The notes: generated from the letters alone by a model not told the origin. Positions 49,101 to 52,899 are shown, counted from the first letter of the stretch. The stretch: DNA of 64,000 bases from Siphonodentalium dalli (GCA_032622095.1 CP136065.1:245831474-245895473), one strand, 5' to 3'. A program made the numbers and translations.

Positions 49101-51496
49101 AACGTGGTTTTATTTGACTTTTGATGACACAGCGAGCGTAAAACTAGAAAACAGTGCGGCGATCGCGAAAAACTTCAGCTTGGTATTTCGTCGTTTACAG
49201 GTATACTGCTTGGTTTATCAGCGATAGGTGATAATTAATTTTCGGGAACATAATTATGGCACTGCGCGGTAGAGCCTTTGTTGCTGATTAATTATCGATG
49301 TGCGATCGCGGCTTACTCTGGCTTACCGAAAATATTTCAGGGATGTTTTGACAGTGATATTCAAGCAAGGTTTCACAGGTTTCATAGAAACCAAAATGGT
49401 TGAATAAACAATATATAAGTGATGATTAAATGAGTTAATGGTGTCATATCCATGCCTATATAGAGGTCTCATATTTTCTATTTCTCCATTATATGCAAAC
49501 TGCAGTCCGACCACCCTACCCGGCCTTCGGCCGGAAACGACCCAACAACAAATATTTCTCCATTCTCCAAAACACTCAGTATTGAACCAAACTCCACCAA
49601 ACTTCGTATAGTAATAGTTTGAACGTGAATACATATACCAGATAAAGGACGAGGGGAGTTTAAACAAGTCGATACTACTGGTCGTGATAGAAATTATTAG
49701 TCTTTTGGCAAACCAAGCAATTCAATTATCACCTATCGCTGATAAACCAAGCAGTACCTGTAAACGACGAAATACCAAGCTGAAGTTTTTCGCGATGGCC
49801 GCACTGTTTTCTAGTTTTACGCTCGCTGTGTCATCAAAAGTCAAATAAAACCACGTTATGTTGCATTATTATGGTTTATTTCTTCATTATACACCACAAA
49901 ACATGCTTTAAGTGTCATTTTCCGCCTTAGTTTTCTTCAGCTTGGTTCTGCTTGGTACTGCTTGGTATTTCGACGCACCCCTGTTGAATTCAGCTAGTAC
50001 AACAATAACTTTGGAGTCAGAGATGCCAGTCAACAGCAGCTTCTGTCATTAGGAAAACATTTTTCATGTGTTTTGAGGAATAATAATGCAAACGTGTCAT
50101 CAAAACAGATTGCGTAGAAATGCTTTGGTCGTTGGAAGTGGTGCCAGGAAGAGCGTTGTTACCATGGAGATGATAGATGTAGTTGTTGATGTTTCAGATG
50201 GAGATGATGAAGGGATATATTTTAAAGCTGATTGAGAGAGTGACAAACATCGAAGCACGGAATTACATTGATTTCTATTGCAAGGACTGGAGCCAAGAAC
50301 CATTTAATGGAGGTTGCTTCGTAAAATGTCTTAACCCGACGTCAAAACGATATCTCGATGATAACCTCTGGGGACAACATGGGAGGTAAGCTGATGTTAA
50401 TAATTAGTTGGATATACAGTAATGCTCTAAATAATCGACTCCTTAACCGCAGCAGAATTATGGGTAACTTTTCAGGATTTAGTCGGAAATATGGCTTGTT
50501 GCCATTCATTTAAATCACTAAATCCTGAAAAGTTACCCATAATTCTGCTGTGGTTAAGGAGTCGATTATTTAGAGCATTACTATAGTGCTTAATCCACCA
50601 ATGTGCTCTAAGAGTTTTAAATTTGAGAATGAAATGTATCAAATTATCTAGTTTTATGACTAACTAAGACTTATTCAAACAAGATACAGATTGTTTGGTG
50701 CATCGATGACGAAAAAAGATTGAACTGTAAGCATTGAATCTCGTCTGAGAACAAGACTGATAATTAACATCGAAAATAGGGAAGTTTTTTGCTGAGCATG
50801 CGCAAGGGAGAGTTACTTCCCCAGCTAATCAGGCGATTAAAATGACATGCTGGAATAGAATCCTAATTGTATCTGCGCTGGTGCAGCATCAAAGATCCTG
50901 TGCCTGTACATTCTCTTATATATGCGAGTCTCTCATATATAAGAAAATGCACTGGCTTACAAGGTCAATTAGATATTATTAGGCCAATATATTCTCTTAT
51001 ATATGCGAGGCTCCCTATGGTCGACTCGCATATATAAGAGAATACATTGGCACAGGGTTTTTGTAAAATTTCAGGAAGCTTCAGTCATGAAAGGGTTAAC
51101 CCTTTCAGTGCCAAGTCCGATTTTTGTATCAACCCATATTTCCTTGATCATTTTTCAAATTTATTGATTATAATAATGTGATACATTGATGGAAAGAGCT
51201 CTTAGAGCTCTTTCCATCAATGTATCACATTATTATAATCAATAAATTTGAAAAATGATCAAGGAAATATGGGTTGATACAAAAATCGGACTTGGCACTG
51301 AAAGGGTTAAGGACAAATATTCAACTTGAATTAAAATGTGTATCGTACCATATTTCTTGTATTTTTCTTCAGTGTTCATTTCGCTGGCACAGAGACGGGC
51401 ACGATATGGTGTGGATTTATGAATGGTGCTATACAGTCTGGATTTAGAGCTGCTAACGAGGTTTGTAAACATTTAATGAATACTCATGATGGATAG
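15345..51496 (+). CDS. Flavin-containing monoamine oxidase-like gene (11 exons joined)
   Basis: Exons: 15345-15474, 26021-26111, 29675-29822, 34295-34406, 39350-39507, 43323-43412, 44801-44885, 46228-46328, 47140-47313, 50198-50385, 51373-51460. All introns are GT-AG and all phases agree, giving 455 codons before the uncertain 3' end. The predicted enzyme oxidatively deaminates amines using FAD. Residues 16-21 are GAGLAG (dinucleotide fold), E41 is the expected ribose-binding acid, 47-49 is GGR, 68-71 is GGEW, K298 matches MAO-B K296, C403 in NGGCF matches the covalent flavin Cys of MAOs, and 429-434 is FAGTET. F404 and F441 stand where MAO-B has the cage tyrosines Y398 and Y435. Human MAOs are about 520-527 residues with a C-terminal outer mitochondrial membrane anchor; that anchor is not certain here. 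The end given assumes read-through from exon 11 to TAG at 51494-51496. The substrate cannot be read from the sequence. Confidence 0.88.
15591..16560. repeat. Dimorphic minisatellite of 30-bp and 40-bp units, intron 1
   Basis: 29 units share GGACATTTTAGACTGAGAAT then AGGATGAAA. Nineteen end there with T (30 bp, S) and ten carry an extra CAACATCAGTT-type end (40 bp, L). The order is SSLLSSLLSSLSLLSSLSSSSLSSSSLSS. The L tail AACATCAGTT also occurs just before the first unit, so the array probably grew from a 40-bp unit. A GGTC variant occurs in several units. Confidence 0.96.
16602..17093. repeat. MITE, GGTACTC family, longest copy
   Basis: Ends ATTAAAGGTACTCAATCCGA and TCGGATTGAGTACCTTTAAA are nearly exact inverse copies. 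The interior carries GATTCGAGTCGAGGAAATCA and its inverse GTTCCTCGACTCGAATCAAA, so the element is itself largely symmetrical. It abuts the 30/40-bp array. Confidence 0.88.
17094..17589. other. Intron 1, no gene
   Basis: Unique-looking sequence with a poly-G tract at about 17269. TTTCCAAC words link it loosely to the adjoining dispersed repeat. Confidence 0.5.
17590..17995. repeat. Dispersed repeat, CCAACCTGACACCCCC type
   Basis: GAAAATTGCAAAATCCTAGC, TTTCCAACCTGACACCCCC and TTTCCAACTTTTG stretches also occur at 52.9-53.37 kb; a shorter piece is at 25.58-25.70 kb. No ORF or termini recognised. Confidence 0.7.
17996..18714. other. Intron 1, no gene
   Basis: A poly-G tract lies just before it and a GTGTGTGAGTGGTGGTGG stretch at 18127. 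Minus-strand frames here are Pro-rich products of these tracts. Confidence 0.5.
18715..18870. repeat. Diverged copy of the 21-25 kb duplication block
   Basis: TATTATAACATGCATGCAGG, CATCTCTGCCCTTATCCTGT and GTATTTGATGTTGATG parallel the ordered motifs at 22.75-22.85 and 23.68-23.78 kb. Confidence 0.55.
18996..19153. repeat. Tc1/mariner-type palindromic MITE, right end truncated
   Basis: TA then CAGTAATGCCCTAAATAATT at the left, palindromic GCCATTC..GAAAGCTCTC centre. The right arm stops after GCCATATTTCTGACAAC, where a GGTACTC-family copy begins. Confidence 0.8.
19155..19526. repeat. MITE, GGTACTC family, left end lost
   Basis: CAGAATCGATTAATTGCCC, AGAGTCATCCATCTTCATCT and the right end TCGGATTATGCATCTTTAA are shared with the other copies. 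Confidence 0.8.
19654..19762. repeat. Half Tc1/mariner-type MITE
   Basis: One arm only, CACTAATGCCCTAAATAATC to GGAAAGCTCTC. The next 60 bp (GGGTCATCAAAGGTTTAACT...CCCATTCAGTTCTAAAA) recur at about 36953-37003. Confidence 0.8.
19828..20041. repeat. Tc1/mariner-type palindromic MITE, complete
   Basis: CATTAATGCCCTAATTAATC to GGGCATTACTG, flanked by TA at both sides. The two arms meet at GCTCTCGGGGAGAGC. 214 bp, no ORF. The TA target and CAGT-type ends are typical of Tc1/mariner. Confidence 0.88.
20287..20703. repeat. Two joined Tc1/mariner-type palindromic MITEs
   Basis: A complete copy (20287-20499, left TA) is followed directly by a second lacking its left end, which has an internal duplication (GGAAATATGGCTTGTTGCCA twice near 20531 and 20570). 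It ends GGAGTCGATTATTTA. Confidence 0.82.
20704..21119. other. Intron 1, no gene
   Basis: AT-rich, ATGATGATGATGA microsatellite at 21018-21031, no other feature. Confidence 0.5.
21120..21260. repeat. Inverted partial copy of the duplication block
   Basis: CAGTCTCACTCAAGTTAGAC and CAAGATCTCATTACAATCGA are the inverse of ATTGTAATTAGATCTTGGTC and TTGAGTGAGACTG at about 23540-23580. Confidence 0.7.
21590..21981. mobile_element. piggyBac-like MITE 1 (392 bp)
   Basis: TTAA on both sides (21586-21589, 21982-21985). Ends CCCTTTACCCAACA and TTGTTGGGTAAAGGG. Inside are two inverted palindromic AATGCATTCTC cores separated by a T-rich spacer, then TGTGGTCAAGGAGCCGGTTC and GGCCGGTTCTGGCCGG. TTAA targets and CCC..GGG ends are hallmarks of piggyBac. 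The 14 bp TTAACAAGTGCGAC occurs on both sides. Confidence 0.9.
22299..22679. mobile_element. piggyBac-like MITE 2 (381 bp, reverse orientation)
   Basis: TTAA at 22295-22298 and 22680-22683. Same sequence family as MITE 1 but inverted. The duplicated flank at 23596-23606 reads CAGTGTTAAGGGTGGG with no insert, so this copy was gained (or cleanly lost) at a single TTAA. Confidence 0.94.
22901..23292. mobile_element. piggyBac-like MITE 3 (392 bp)
   Basis: TTAA at 22897-22900 and 23293-23296. Same orientation as MITE 1 and nearly identical to it. The right flank CAAGTGCGACTTAACACATG is shared with MITE 1, the left flank GGAGTTACAAGG with MITE 4. Confidence 0.93.
23830..24225. mobile_element. piggyBac-like MITE 4 (396 bp)
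   Basis: TTAA at 23826-23829 and 24226-24229. Its flanks GGAGTTACAAGG and AGGATGTGG are found joined through TTGA, without the MITE, at about 24480-24500. It carries a CAA insertion by one palindromic core (GCATTCAATGG). Confidence 0.93.
24623..25442. repeat. 101-bp tandem array, about 8 copies, intron 1
   Basis: The unit starts GAACATAGGATTTTGTGTTA and includes TGGAGTTACAGGGTTCAGGG and GGGTGGGTGTGTTTGATG. Adjacent copies are nearly identical apart from a few patches (TTTGAAGCTC against TTTGATGTTC). It resembles the segment GAATGTAGGTTTTTATGTTA...GAAGTTGGAGTTACAAGG of the neighbouring duplication block, so it probably grew out of that block. Confidence 0.95.
25443..26020. other. End of intron 1, no gene
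   Basis: TTTCCAACTGATTG-type fragment at 25.58-25.70 kb, poly-G (25696) and poly-C (25745) tracts facing each other about 50 bp apart, then unique sequence to the exon 2 acceptor. Confidence 0.5.
26021..26111 (+). CDS. MAO-like exon 2 (GGR and GGEW motifs)
   Basis: Acceptor TTTGTTTCAG precedes it. Residues 44-73 begin DRIGGR and end DLGGEWIG, the second FAD-contact block of flavin amine oxidases. The phase after exon 1 (1 nt + 2 nt) restores Asp44. The donor GTCGGA is weak, but it is the only nearby GT that gives phase 2 and joins to exon 3 as GEWIG-R-PQPY, matching the family's GGQW(V/I)G-x-x-QPH pattern. Confidence 0.88.
26240..29585. repeat. Head-to-tail run of hairpin-headed dispersed repeats, intron 2 (exons excluded)
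   Basis: Four consecutive units begin ACTAG-C/A-AG-TTAGCCCGCCACTGGCGG (about 26243, 27389) or variants GCCCGACGTTGTCCGGGC (28191) and ACCCGACTTCGTCCGGGCTT (28991). Each ends in CGAGTCTATAAAGGATA- or ACAGACAGACAGA-type sequence plus TCTCAAAATATATATA. The third contains a tandem repeat of CCAAATTTCAAGTCGATAGC and TCTGCGCATGCGCGAAG (28196-28800). Invertebrate genomes hold many repeats with similar tails; I cannot assign a class. A (TA)n tract lies at 28117-28153. Confidence 0.75.
29675..29822 (+). CDS. MAO-like exon 3
   Basis: Acceptor ATTATTTTCAG. Residues 75-123 start PQPYMYYYLDLFRLH, equivalent to the QPH helix after GGEW, and end LIKLDLLQFIFK. The central part is shorter and more divergent than in known MAOs. 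Donor AAG|GTATAT, phase 0. It was recognised from its position, open frame and phase match on both sides; this is the least conserved of the exons. Confidence 0.75.
29990..32610. repeat. 63-bp minisatellite in intron 3, about 41 copies
   Basis: Consensus unit: CCTAATGTCTGCTGGCATGA, TCTAAACATCCCTACAAATG, AATTTAGAGTTACCCTCTCT, TGG. Copies at both edges are more divergent (for example with CTATACCTAATGACTGC) than the central ones, as expected if unequal exchange homogenises the centre. The period is divisible by 3 and the unit has few stops, so long open frames appear on both strands; I do not regard them as genes. Confidence 0.97.
32836..33200. repeat. Nested palindromes, GAATGAGGTCCCCAGAGG family
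   Basis: Two palindromes (about 32846-32937 and 33105-33196), each with arms GCAGAATGAGGTCCCCAGAG and GGTGAATTTAGTGA, are arranged so that the whole 365-bp unit is also an inverted repeat: outer GTCTGTCATTTGCAGAATGA pairs with its inverse. Related copies at 45.15 and 47.04 kb. Confidence 0.88.
33249..33467. repeat. TTAA-type MITE, CATGACTGGAGC subfamily, degraded
   Basis: Left end TTAACCCTTCCTTGACTGGA, two palindromic cores with AGGCTCCCTAT centres, right region GATCTTTAATTCTGCATCAG. The right terminus is eroded (CCTCAGGGTTATG). Confidence 0.75.
33468..34294. other. End of intron 3, no gene
   Basis: AT-rich unique sequence. The frame at 33563-33808 has no recognisable feature. Confidence 0.5.
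34295..34406 (+). CDS. MAO-like exon 4 (helical substrate-domain segment)
   Basis: Acceptor TTCTTCTGCAG, donor GCAG|GTGAGG, phase 0 in and phase 1 out. Residues 124-160 begin with a lysine-rich stretch (LKLLKRKLKGDLKKSE) and continue RFDSITFDFYKEQKLWS, which corresponds to the D-x-x-T-x-x-x-x-L helix of MAOs. A decayed copy of its second half lies about 335 bp downstream in the next intron (34742-34803). Confidence 0.85.
34428..34711. mobile_element. TTAA-type MITE, AGTGCCAGG subfamily (284 bp), intron 4
   Basis: TTAA at 34424-34427 and 34712-34715. Ends CCCTTTCAGTGCCAGG and CCTGGCACTCAAAGGG. It holds one palindromic AATGCATTCTC core and a poly-T tract. It lies 21 bp past the exon 4 donor and separates exon 4 from its pseudo-copy. 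Confidence 0.9.
34742..34803 (+). pseudogene. Decayed partial copy of MAO-like exon 4
   Basis: The sequence from CACCTGAAGAAATCAGAGAA to the following Y-K codons repeats the second half of exon 4 with a few substitutions (for example NDMRIDTITFDSYK against NAMRFDSITFDFYK), then meets TAA. It has lost the 3' third of the exon and the donor. A TTAA-flanked MITE (34428-34711) lies between the true exon and this copy. Confidence 0.8.
34819..36014. mobile_element. pogo/jerky-like non-autonomous DNA transposon (1196 bp), intron 4
   Basis: TA target on both sides. Ends CAGTGAAACCTCTCCAAACC and the inverse GGTTTAGAGAGGTTTCACTG. Sub-terminal CTCTGTAATCCGAA-type repeats are typical of pogo/Tigger/jerky elements. 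No transposase frame is visible. Confidence 0.8.
36016..36539. other. Intron 4, no gene
   Basis: GGTTAATATAATGGAATTAA repeats three times at about 36019-36105. CAAATATTCTGCCAGACAC is repeated in part near 36380-36415. Confidence 0.5.
36540..36867. repeat. TTAA-type MITE, CATGACTGGAGC subfamily, left end eroded
   Basis: Right end CTGTCATGGAAGGG before TTAA (36868-36871). Three AATGCATTCTC-type palindromic cores with TCCCATA centres are linked by TTACAAGGTCAAGGTAAAT spacers, one more core than other copies. Confidence 0.78.
36872..38139. other. Intron 4, no gene
   Basis: A fragment shared with 19.76-19.83 kb (36953-37003), a TTTGTAGGGATGTTTTGATA echo of the 63-bp unit near 37016, then AT-rich unique sequence. 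Confidence 0.5.
38144..38535. mobile_element. piggyBac-like MITE 5 (392 bp), intron 4
   Basis: TTAA at 38140-38143 and 38536-38539. Same family and orientation as MITE 1, with small differences (CAATGAGCCGATTCC for CAAGGAGCCGGTTCC). Confidence 0.92.
38606..38708. repeat. Half Tc1/mariner-type MITE next to RT fragment
   Basis: Left TA, CAATAATTCCCTAAGTAATC to GGAAAGCTCTC. The second arm is replaced by the retrotransposon fragment. Confidence 0.8.
38709..38925 (+). pseudogene. Non-LTR retrotransposon fragment, ORF2 C-terminal tail
   Basis: The frame reads PRESRHTNAAGYLIPQSNYD, then YHKFSFFPRTIREWNAIPTE and a short tail, a pattern typical of the extreme C-terminus of CR1/jockey-type ORF2 proteins. 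It begins abruptly where a half Tc1/mariner-type MITE (38606-38708) ends and lies in intron 4. It differs in sequence from the fragment at 4.1-4.9 kb. Confidence 0.75.
38926..39349. other. End of intron 4, no gene
   Basis: Retrotransposon-like tail continues to about 39070 (GAAGAAGAAGAAG); the rest is unique up to the exon 5 acceptor. Confidence 0.5.
39350..39507 (+). CDS. MAO-like exon 5
   Basis: Acceptor TTTGTTTTCTAG. Residues 161-213 run from DAKDIVHDACKCMFG through LLCFLMNMNSAGG to GRECRLK, matching the helical substrate-binding half and the approach to the conserved GG(x)QQ block. Donor choice: a strong GTAAGA lies 55 bp further on, but it would break the phase to exon 6. AAG|GTTAGC at 39508 gives phase 0 and the expected RLK-GGMQQ join. 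Confidence 0.87.
39508..40891. other. Intron 5, no gene
   Basis: CAAATCCATCCGATTGTTTTA (39622 and 40168, nearly the same) is a direct echo. From about 40687 a CAGGGCTGC word and CCCGG-rich sequence may be the edge of the hAT relic. Confidence 0.5.
40892..41344 (-). pseudogene. hAT transposase relic (C-terminal dimerisation domain)
   Basis: The minus-strand frame 41344 to 41102 contains KPTSVESERSFSSAGKF, then STKIRSRLSDSSLSNLRFL, the hallmark of the hAT C-terminal dimerisation region (SER-x-FS-x-AG, then RxRL and LxFL). The next frame, ending at 40892, repeats part of the LNELSL-x-x-DR stretch, so the locus has an internal duplication. The catalytic part was not found. Possible remnants of the parent element, rich in CCCGG motifs, flank it at about 40.72-40.80 and 41.87-41.94 kb. 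Intron 5. Confidence 0.7.
41979..42168. repeat. Tc1/mariner-type palindromic MITE, intron 5
   Basis: GAGTAATGCCCTAAATAATC to GGGCATTATTG with TA on both sides; centre shortened. 190 bp. Confidence 0.85.
42449..42585. repeat. Short CAACAGTTCGCTC repeats
   Basis: Five interrupted copies of (G)CAACAGTTC(G/A)(C/T)TC within 140 bp. Confidence 0.75.
42775..43315. repeat. Dispersed repeat with GGGACTATAGAAACGGGCTC head
   Basis: A CCGTCC-rich head is followed by two copies (from about 42886 and 43069) of TACCTTCATGGTGTAATCA, GAAACTTCAGAGTATTG and GATGTGCAACATGTATATAG. It ends ACACTGTGGTCAGCTGACC. A shorter relative lies at 45195-45440. Intron 5, just before exon 6. Confidence 0.75.
43323..43412 (+). 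CDS. MAO-like exon 6 (GGMQQ block)
   Basis: Acceptor ATCTTTGCAG, donor CAG|GTCAGT, exactly 30 codons, phase 0 on both sides. Residues 214-243 read GGMQQLTNHLIQRVG and then ILCQPVTHIEQ. This is the K-GG-x-QQ helix and following strand that re-enter the FAD domain in flavin amine oxidases. Confidence 0.92.
43617..43993. mobile_element. hAT-type MITE (377 bp), intron 6
   Basis: Terminal inverted repeats CAGGGGCGCCGGAAG and CTTCCGGCGCCCCTG with the exact 8-bp direct duplication GTTGACTG on both sides (43609-43616, 43994-44001). No ORF. An 8-bp target duplication with CAGGG ends is diagnostic of hAT. Confidence 0.95.
44194..44406. repeat. Tc1/mariner-type palindromic MITE, intron 6
   Basis: CAGTGATGCTCTATGTAATC to AGAGCATTACTG with TA on both sides. 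The arms meet at GCTCTCCCCGAGAGC. 213 bp. Confidence 0.9.
44409..44800. other. End of intron 6, no gene
   Basis: AT-rich unique sequence up to the exon 7 acceptor. No feature seen. Confidence 0.5.
44801..44885 (+). CDS. MAO-like exon 7
   Basis: Acceptor TTCTTCTGCAG, donor T|GTGAGT. Residues 244-271 start IEGRMVVYSQ and end RVIVAVPSQCI, matching the beta strands leading to the conserved (V/I)-(V/I)-A-x-P-P motif; the second Pro of that motif is Ser here. Phase 0 in, phase 1 out. Confidence 0.88.
45150..45187. repeat. Solo arm of GAATGAGGTCCCCAGAGG family
   Basis: TTTGCAGAATGAGGTCCCCA then GAGGGTGAATTTAATGATGC, one arm only, between CTGCCTGTTA and TAACAGGC. Confidence 0.8.
45195..45440. repeat. 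Diverged copy of 42.8-kb dispersed repeat
   Basis: GAGTTATTGACCCTTTC, GATGTGCAACATGTTTAG, GGTGTAATCAATTCCTCCTA and CATTTTGGTCAGCGACC follow the same order as at 42775-43315 in part. Confidence 0.65.
45441..46227. other. End of intron 7, no gene
   Basis: AT-rich. A reverse frame at 45528-45731 shows no family feature. Confidence 0.5.
46228..46328 (+). CDS. MAO-like exon 8 (flavin-contact lysine)
   Basis: Acceptor TTTTTCTTCAG, donor GAA|GTGAGT. Residues 272-305 read LNINFTPELP, then VPLAFSIKFIISYEE. K298 aligns with the Lys that hydrogen-bonds through water to flavin N5 in MAOs (K296 in MAO-B). The first codon is split with exon 7 (T+TA, Leu). Confidence 0.92.
46556..46811. mobile_element. 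TTAA-type MITE, CATGACTGGAGC subfamily, complete (256 bp), intron 8
   Basis: TTAA at 46552-46555 and 46812-46815. Ends CCCTTCCATGACTGGAGC and GCAGCTCTCATCATGAAAGGG. Two palindromic cores joined by ACCTTGACCTTGTAAGCC. Confidence 0.88.
47032..47130. repeat. Short palindrome, GAATGAGGTCCCCAGAGG family
   Basis: GTGTGTCTGTTGCAGAATGA and the mirrored GACCTCATTCTGCAAATTAC meet at GAATTTAGTGCAATTC. It ends 10 bp before exon 9. Confidence 0.88.
47140..47313 (+). CDS. MAO-like exon 9
   Basis: Acceptor TATATTTCAG, donor GAT|GTAAGT, 58 codons, phase 0 on both sides. It starts AFWNQHS, equivalent to the family's (P/A)FW after the flavin-Lys strand, and continues through GIVYDAMSARGNPALIGIL, the strand pair before the C-terminal FAD half. 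Confidence 0.9.
47337..47545. repeat. MITE, GGTACTC family, right end lost
   Basis: AAAGGTACTCAATCCGATCA at the left, then GAATCGATTAATTACAAC and TAAAATTTCCCAAAACGAG. It begins 23 bp after exon 9. Confidence 0.8.
48017..48552. repeat. MITE with about 45-bp terminal inverted repeats, intron 9
   Basis: ATTAAAATATACTCAAATGC then TCAGCGTACTCAGTCTGACA is mirrored by TGTCAGACTCAGTACGCTGA then GCATTTGAGTATGATTTTAAT. 536 bp. The AT-rich frame inside has no recognisable function. Confidence 0.85.
48635..48945. repeat. Dispersed repeat with CAAATTTGGT tail, reverse type
   Basis: TATATATA tract, GATCTGTCTGTTCGCGATTT, then GACCGATTTGAACCAAATTT. It resembles, in opposite orientation, the CCAAGTTTCATCGAAATC..GTTTTCGAG..ACAGACA tail of the 26-29.6-kb repeats. 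Confidence 0.6.
48973..49975. mobile_element. 1-kb foldback element with about 260-bp inverted arms, intron 9
   Basis: Arms 48973-49237 and about 49724-49975 are inverse copies with few differences: CGTCGAAATACCAAGCAG outside, TCAGCGATAGGTGATAATT inside. The outer part holds repeated ACCAAGC(A/T)G words. The 490-bp spacer is unique. CTGTTGAA occurs just outside both ends (8-bp direct repeat, a few bases from the arms). No ORF. Confidence 0.88.
50198..50385 (+). CDS. MAO-like exon 10 (covalent-FAD cysteine)
   Basis: Acceptor GATGTTTCAG, donor GGGAG|GTAAGC. Residues 364-425 include KDWSQEPFNGGCF, equivalent to the MAO W-x-x-E-x-Y-SGGCY block. C403 is the predicted 8-alpha-S-cysteinyl FAD attachment site, which places the protein with MAOs rather than with polyamine oxidases. 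The cage tyrosine next to it is Phe404. Confidence 0.92.
50416..50583. repeat. Tc1/mariner-type palindromic MITE, intron 10
   Basis: CAGTAATGCTCTAAATAATC to AGAGCATTACTA, TA on both sides, centre deleted after GTTGCCATTC. 168 bp. Confidence 0.87.
50876..51095. repeat. TTAA-type MITE, CATGACTGGAGC subfamily, intron 10
   Basis: Right end AGCTTCAGTCATGAAAGGG before TTAA (51096-51099), which is also the left TTAA of the next element. Two palindromic cores. The left terminus (CTGCGCTGGTGCAGCATC) is incomplete. Confidence 0.8.
51100..51306. mobile_element. TTAA-flanked perfect palindrome (207 bp), intron 10
   Basis: CCCTTTCAGTGCCAAGTCCG to its exact inverse, TTAA at both sides (51096-51099, 51307-51310), centre GAGCTCTTAGAGCTC near 51203. 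Arms of about 100 bp show no visible mismatch. Same ends as the 34.4-kb element, but without the AATGCATTCTC core. Confidence 0.93.
51373..51460 (+). CDS. MAO-like exon 11 (FAGTET motif)
   Basis: Acceptor TTTTCTTCAG. Residues 426-455 contain HFAGTETGTIWCGFMNGAI and end GFRAANE, the last FAD-binding helix of flavin amine oxidases. F441 replaces the second cage tyrosine (MAO-B Y435). If spliced at the GTTTGT after GAG, the exit phase is 0. If not, the frame runs VCKHLMNTHDG to TAG at 51494. Confidence 0.92.
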
Positions 51497-52221
51497 TTAC
51501 TCAATTCCCATTCATTCATTTGTAGGGATGTTCAGCTATATATAAGTTCAGCAAACAACATCCCTATTGAACATTCTGATGAAACCAATTAAGTTATAAA
51601 TTTTGCCATTTAACCCATGAATGAATTATAAAAAATTATAGAAAACTACACCCACCCTCTGGTGTGTAAAGAGACCAAAAACTATTTTTATTCATTCATT
51701 GTTATAACAAATCAGAATCACAGTTAGTAAATTGTCTGCACATTTCAATCTTTAAACTTAAATATACGGATGGCCTTCACGATGGGTATTGCTTTAAAAA
51801 AAAGTCACATCCATTAAAACCAGGAAAATATAGACAGATTTTGTCTTATACCAATAATAAATATCGCAAAAATAGCATGTTATTGTCTAGATCGTATGCC
51901 TTGTAAGTAAACAAAAGCCATATTATAGTACAGAGCATAAAGAGTGTGCAATACGCATAACTCTCAACATGGGGGGGGGGCCAAATAGTGGAACTTTGGT
52001 TAAAATTGACATATTGTTTACAACATACCAATATAGCACTCGATAATCCTCACCACTCAAGATTTCAGTGTTGAGTGGGTCACTGTGAATCACTCTCTCA
52101 AATAATCTTCAAGGTGTTGAGTGTTTTGCTTATCGCACACTCTTTATGTGCTGTATGTAAACAAATGCTCAGTTCACACAAAGTATGTTTTGTGGGTAAT
52201 ATCGCATTCATACTATCATTA
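51497..52221. other. Downstream of exon 11: 3' UTR or intron
   Basis: If exon 11 reads through to 51496, this holds the 3' UTR; an AATAAA word is at about 51856. TTCATTTGTAGGGATGTTCA (51517) echoes the 63-bp minisatellite unit. Confidence 0.4.
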
Positions 52222-52223
52222 TA

Positions 52224-52325
52224 CAATAAAACCTCTCCAAACCGAACACCATTCGGACCGGCCCTTCTGTTCGGTTTAGAGAGGTGTTAAGTTTATAGAG
52301 GGTCCGGTTTGGAGAGATTTTACTG
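52224..52325. mobile_element. pogo/jerky-like mini-element (102 bp)
   Basis: CAATAAAACCTCTCCAAACC to TTTGGAGAGATTTTACTG with TA on both sides. A short relative of 34819-36014. Confidence 0.85.
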
Positions 52326-52585
52326 TACTATTCTATTAGTGTAGTCTTGAGGAAATTTAGAATTTGGTAACGTTTATTTACGAATTATAACCTACAACCA
52401 AGGCCTTTAGTGATGTTGAACACTCCTGAGGTGATCGAAAGGGTATACACCATAAATTGGTTATTTTTATCAATTTTATATCCAAACTGACAACAAGCAT
52501 ATTCATGCTTATATATAAATCATATGCAACAACTCCTGTTGGGAGTAATCATTGCCATTTGTTTATCGACGCATCTCGAATGCAG

Positions 52586-52666
52586 GAGGAAATGTTTACA
52601 ATTGTGCATAGTTTTGTAGTTTTGGTATTTTGTTTTATGAAATGGCACGATTCATTGTGGTTGTAA
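52586..52666 (+). CDS. Possible alternative terminal exon with hydrophobic tail
   Basis: An AATGCAG acceptor is followed in phase 0 by EEMFTIVHSF, then VVLVFCFMKWHDSLWL and a TAA stop. It would give a short hydrophobic segment followed by Lys, resembling a tail anchor, which MAOs use to sit in the outer mitochondrial membrane. The acceptor has a poor pyrimidine tract, so this is a guess that competes with read-through after exon 11. Confidence 0.25.
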   Translation, partial: EEMFTIVHSFVVLVFCFMKWHDSLWL

Positions 52667-52899
52667 TTTTCAGTAATATTAGTTGAATGCTACATTCTTT
52701 CAGTGGGCGATGTACCTGGGTACTCACTTATAAGTGTGATTTATTCAGATTAACTGATTTGTACCCCGTCCTTGTGGCCTCTGATCTTCCCAACTGGTAC
52801 CTCACATGTACGGATGGTAGGCTATCTTGATTTGACCAGTAGTCTTTGACTGGTCACCAGCCAGAAGAGGAACAGGATCCACTGAGTCGACCCATAGTT

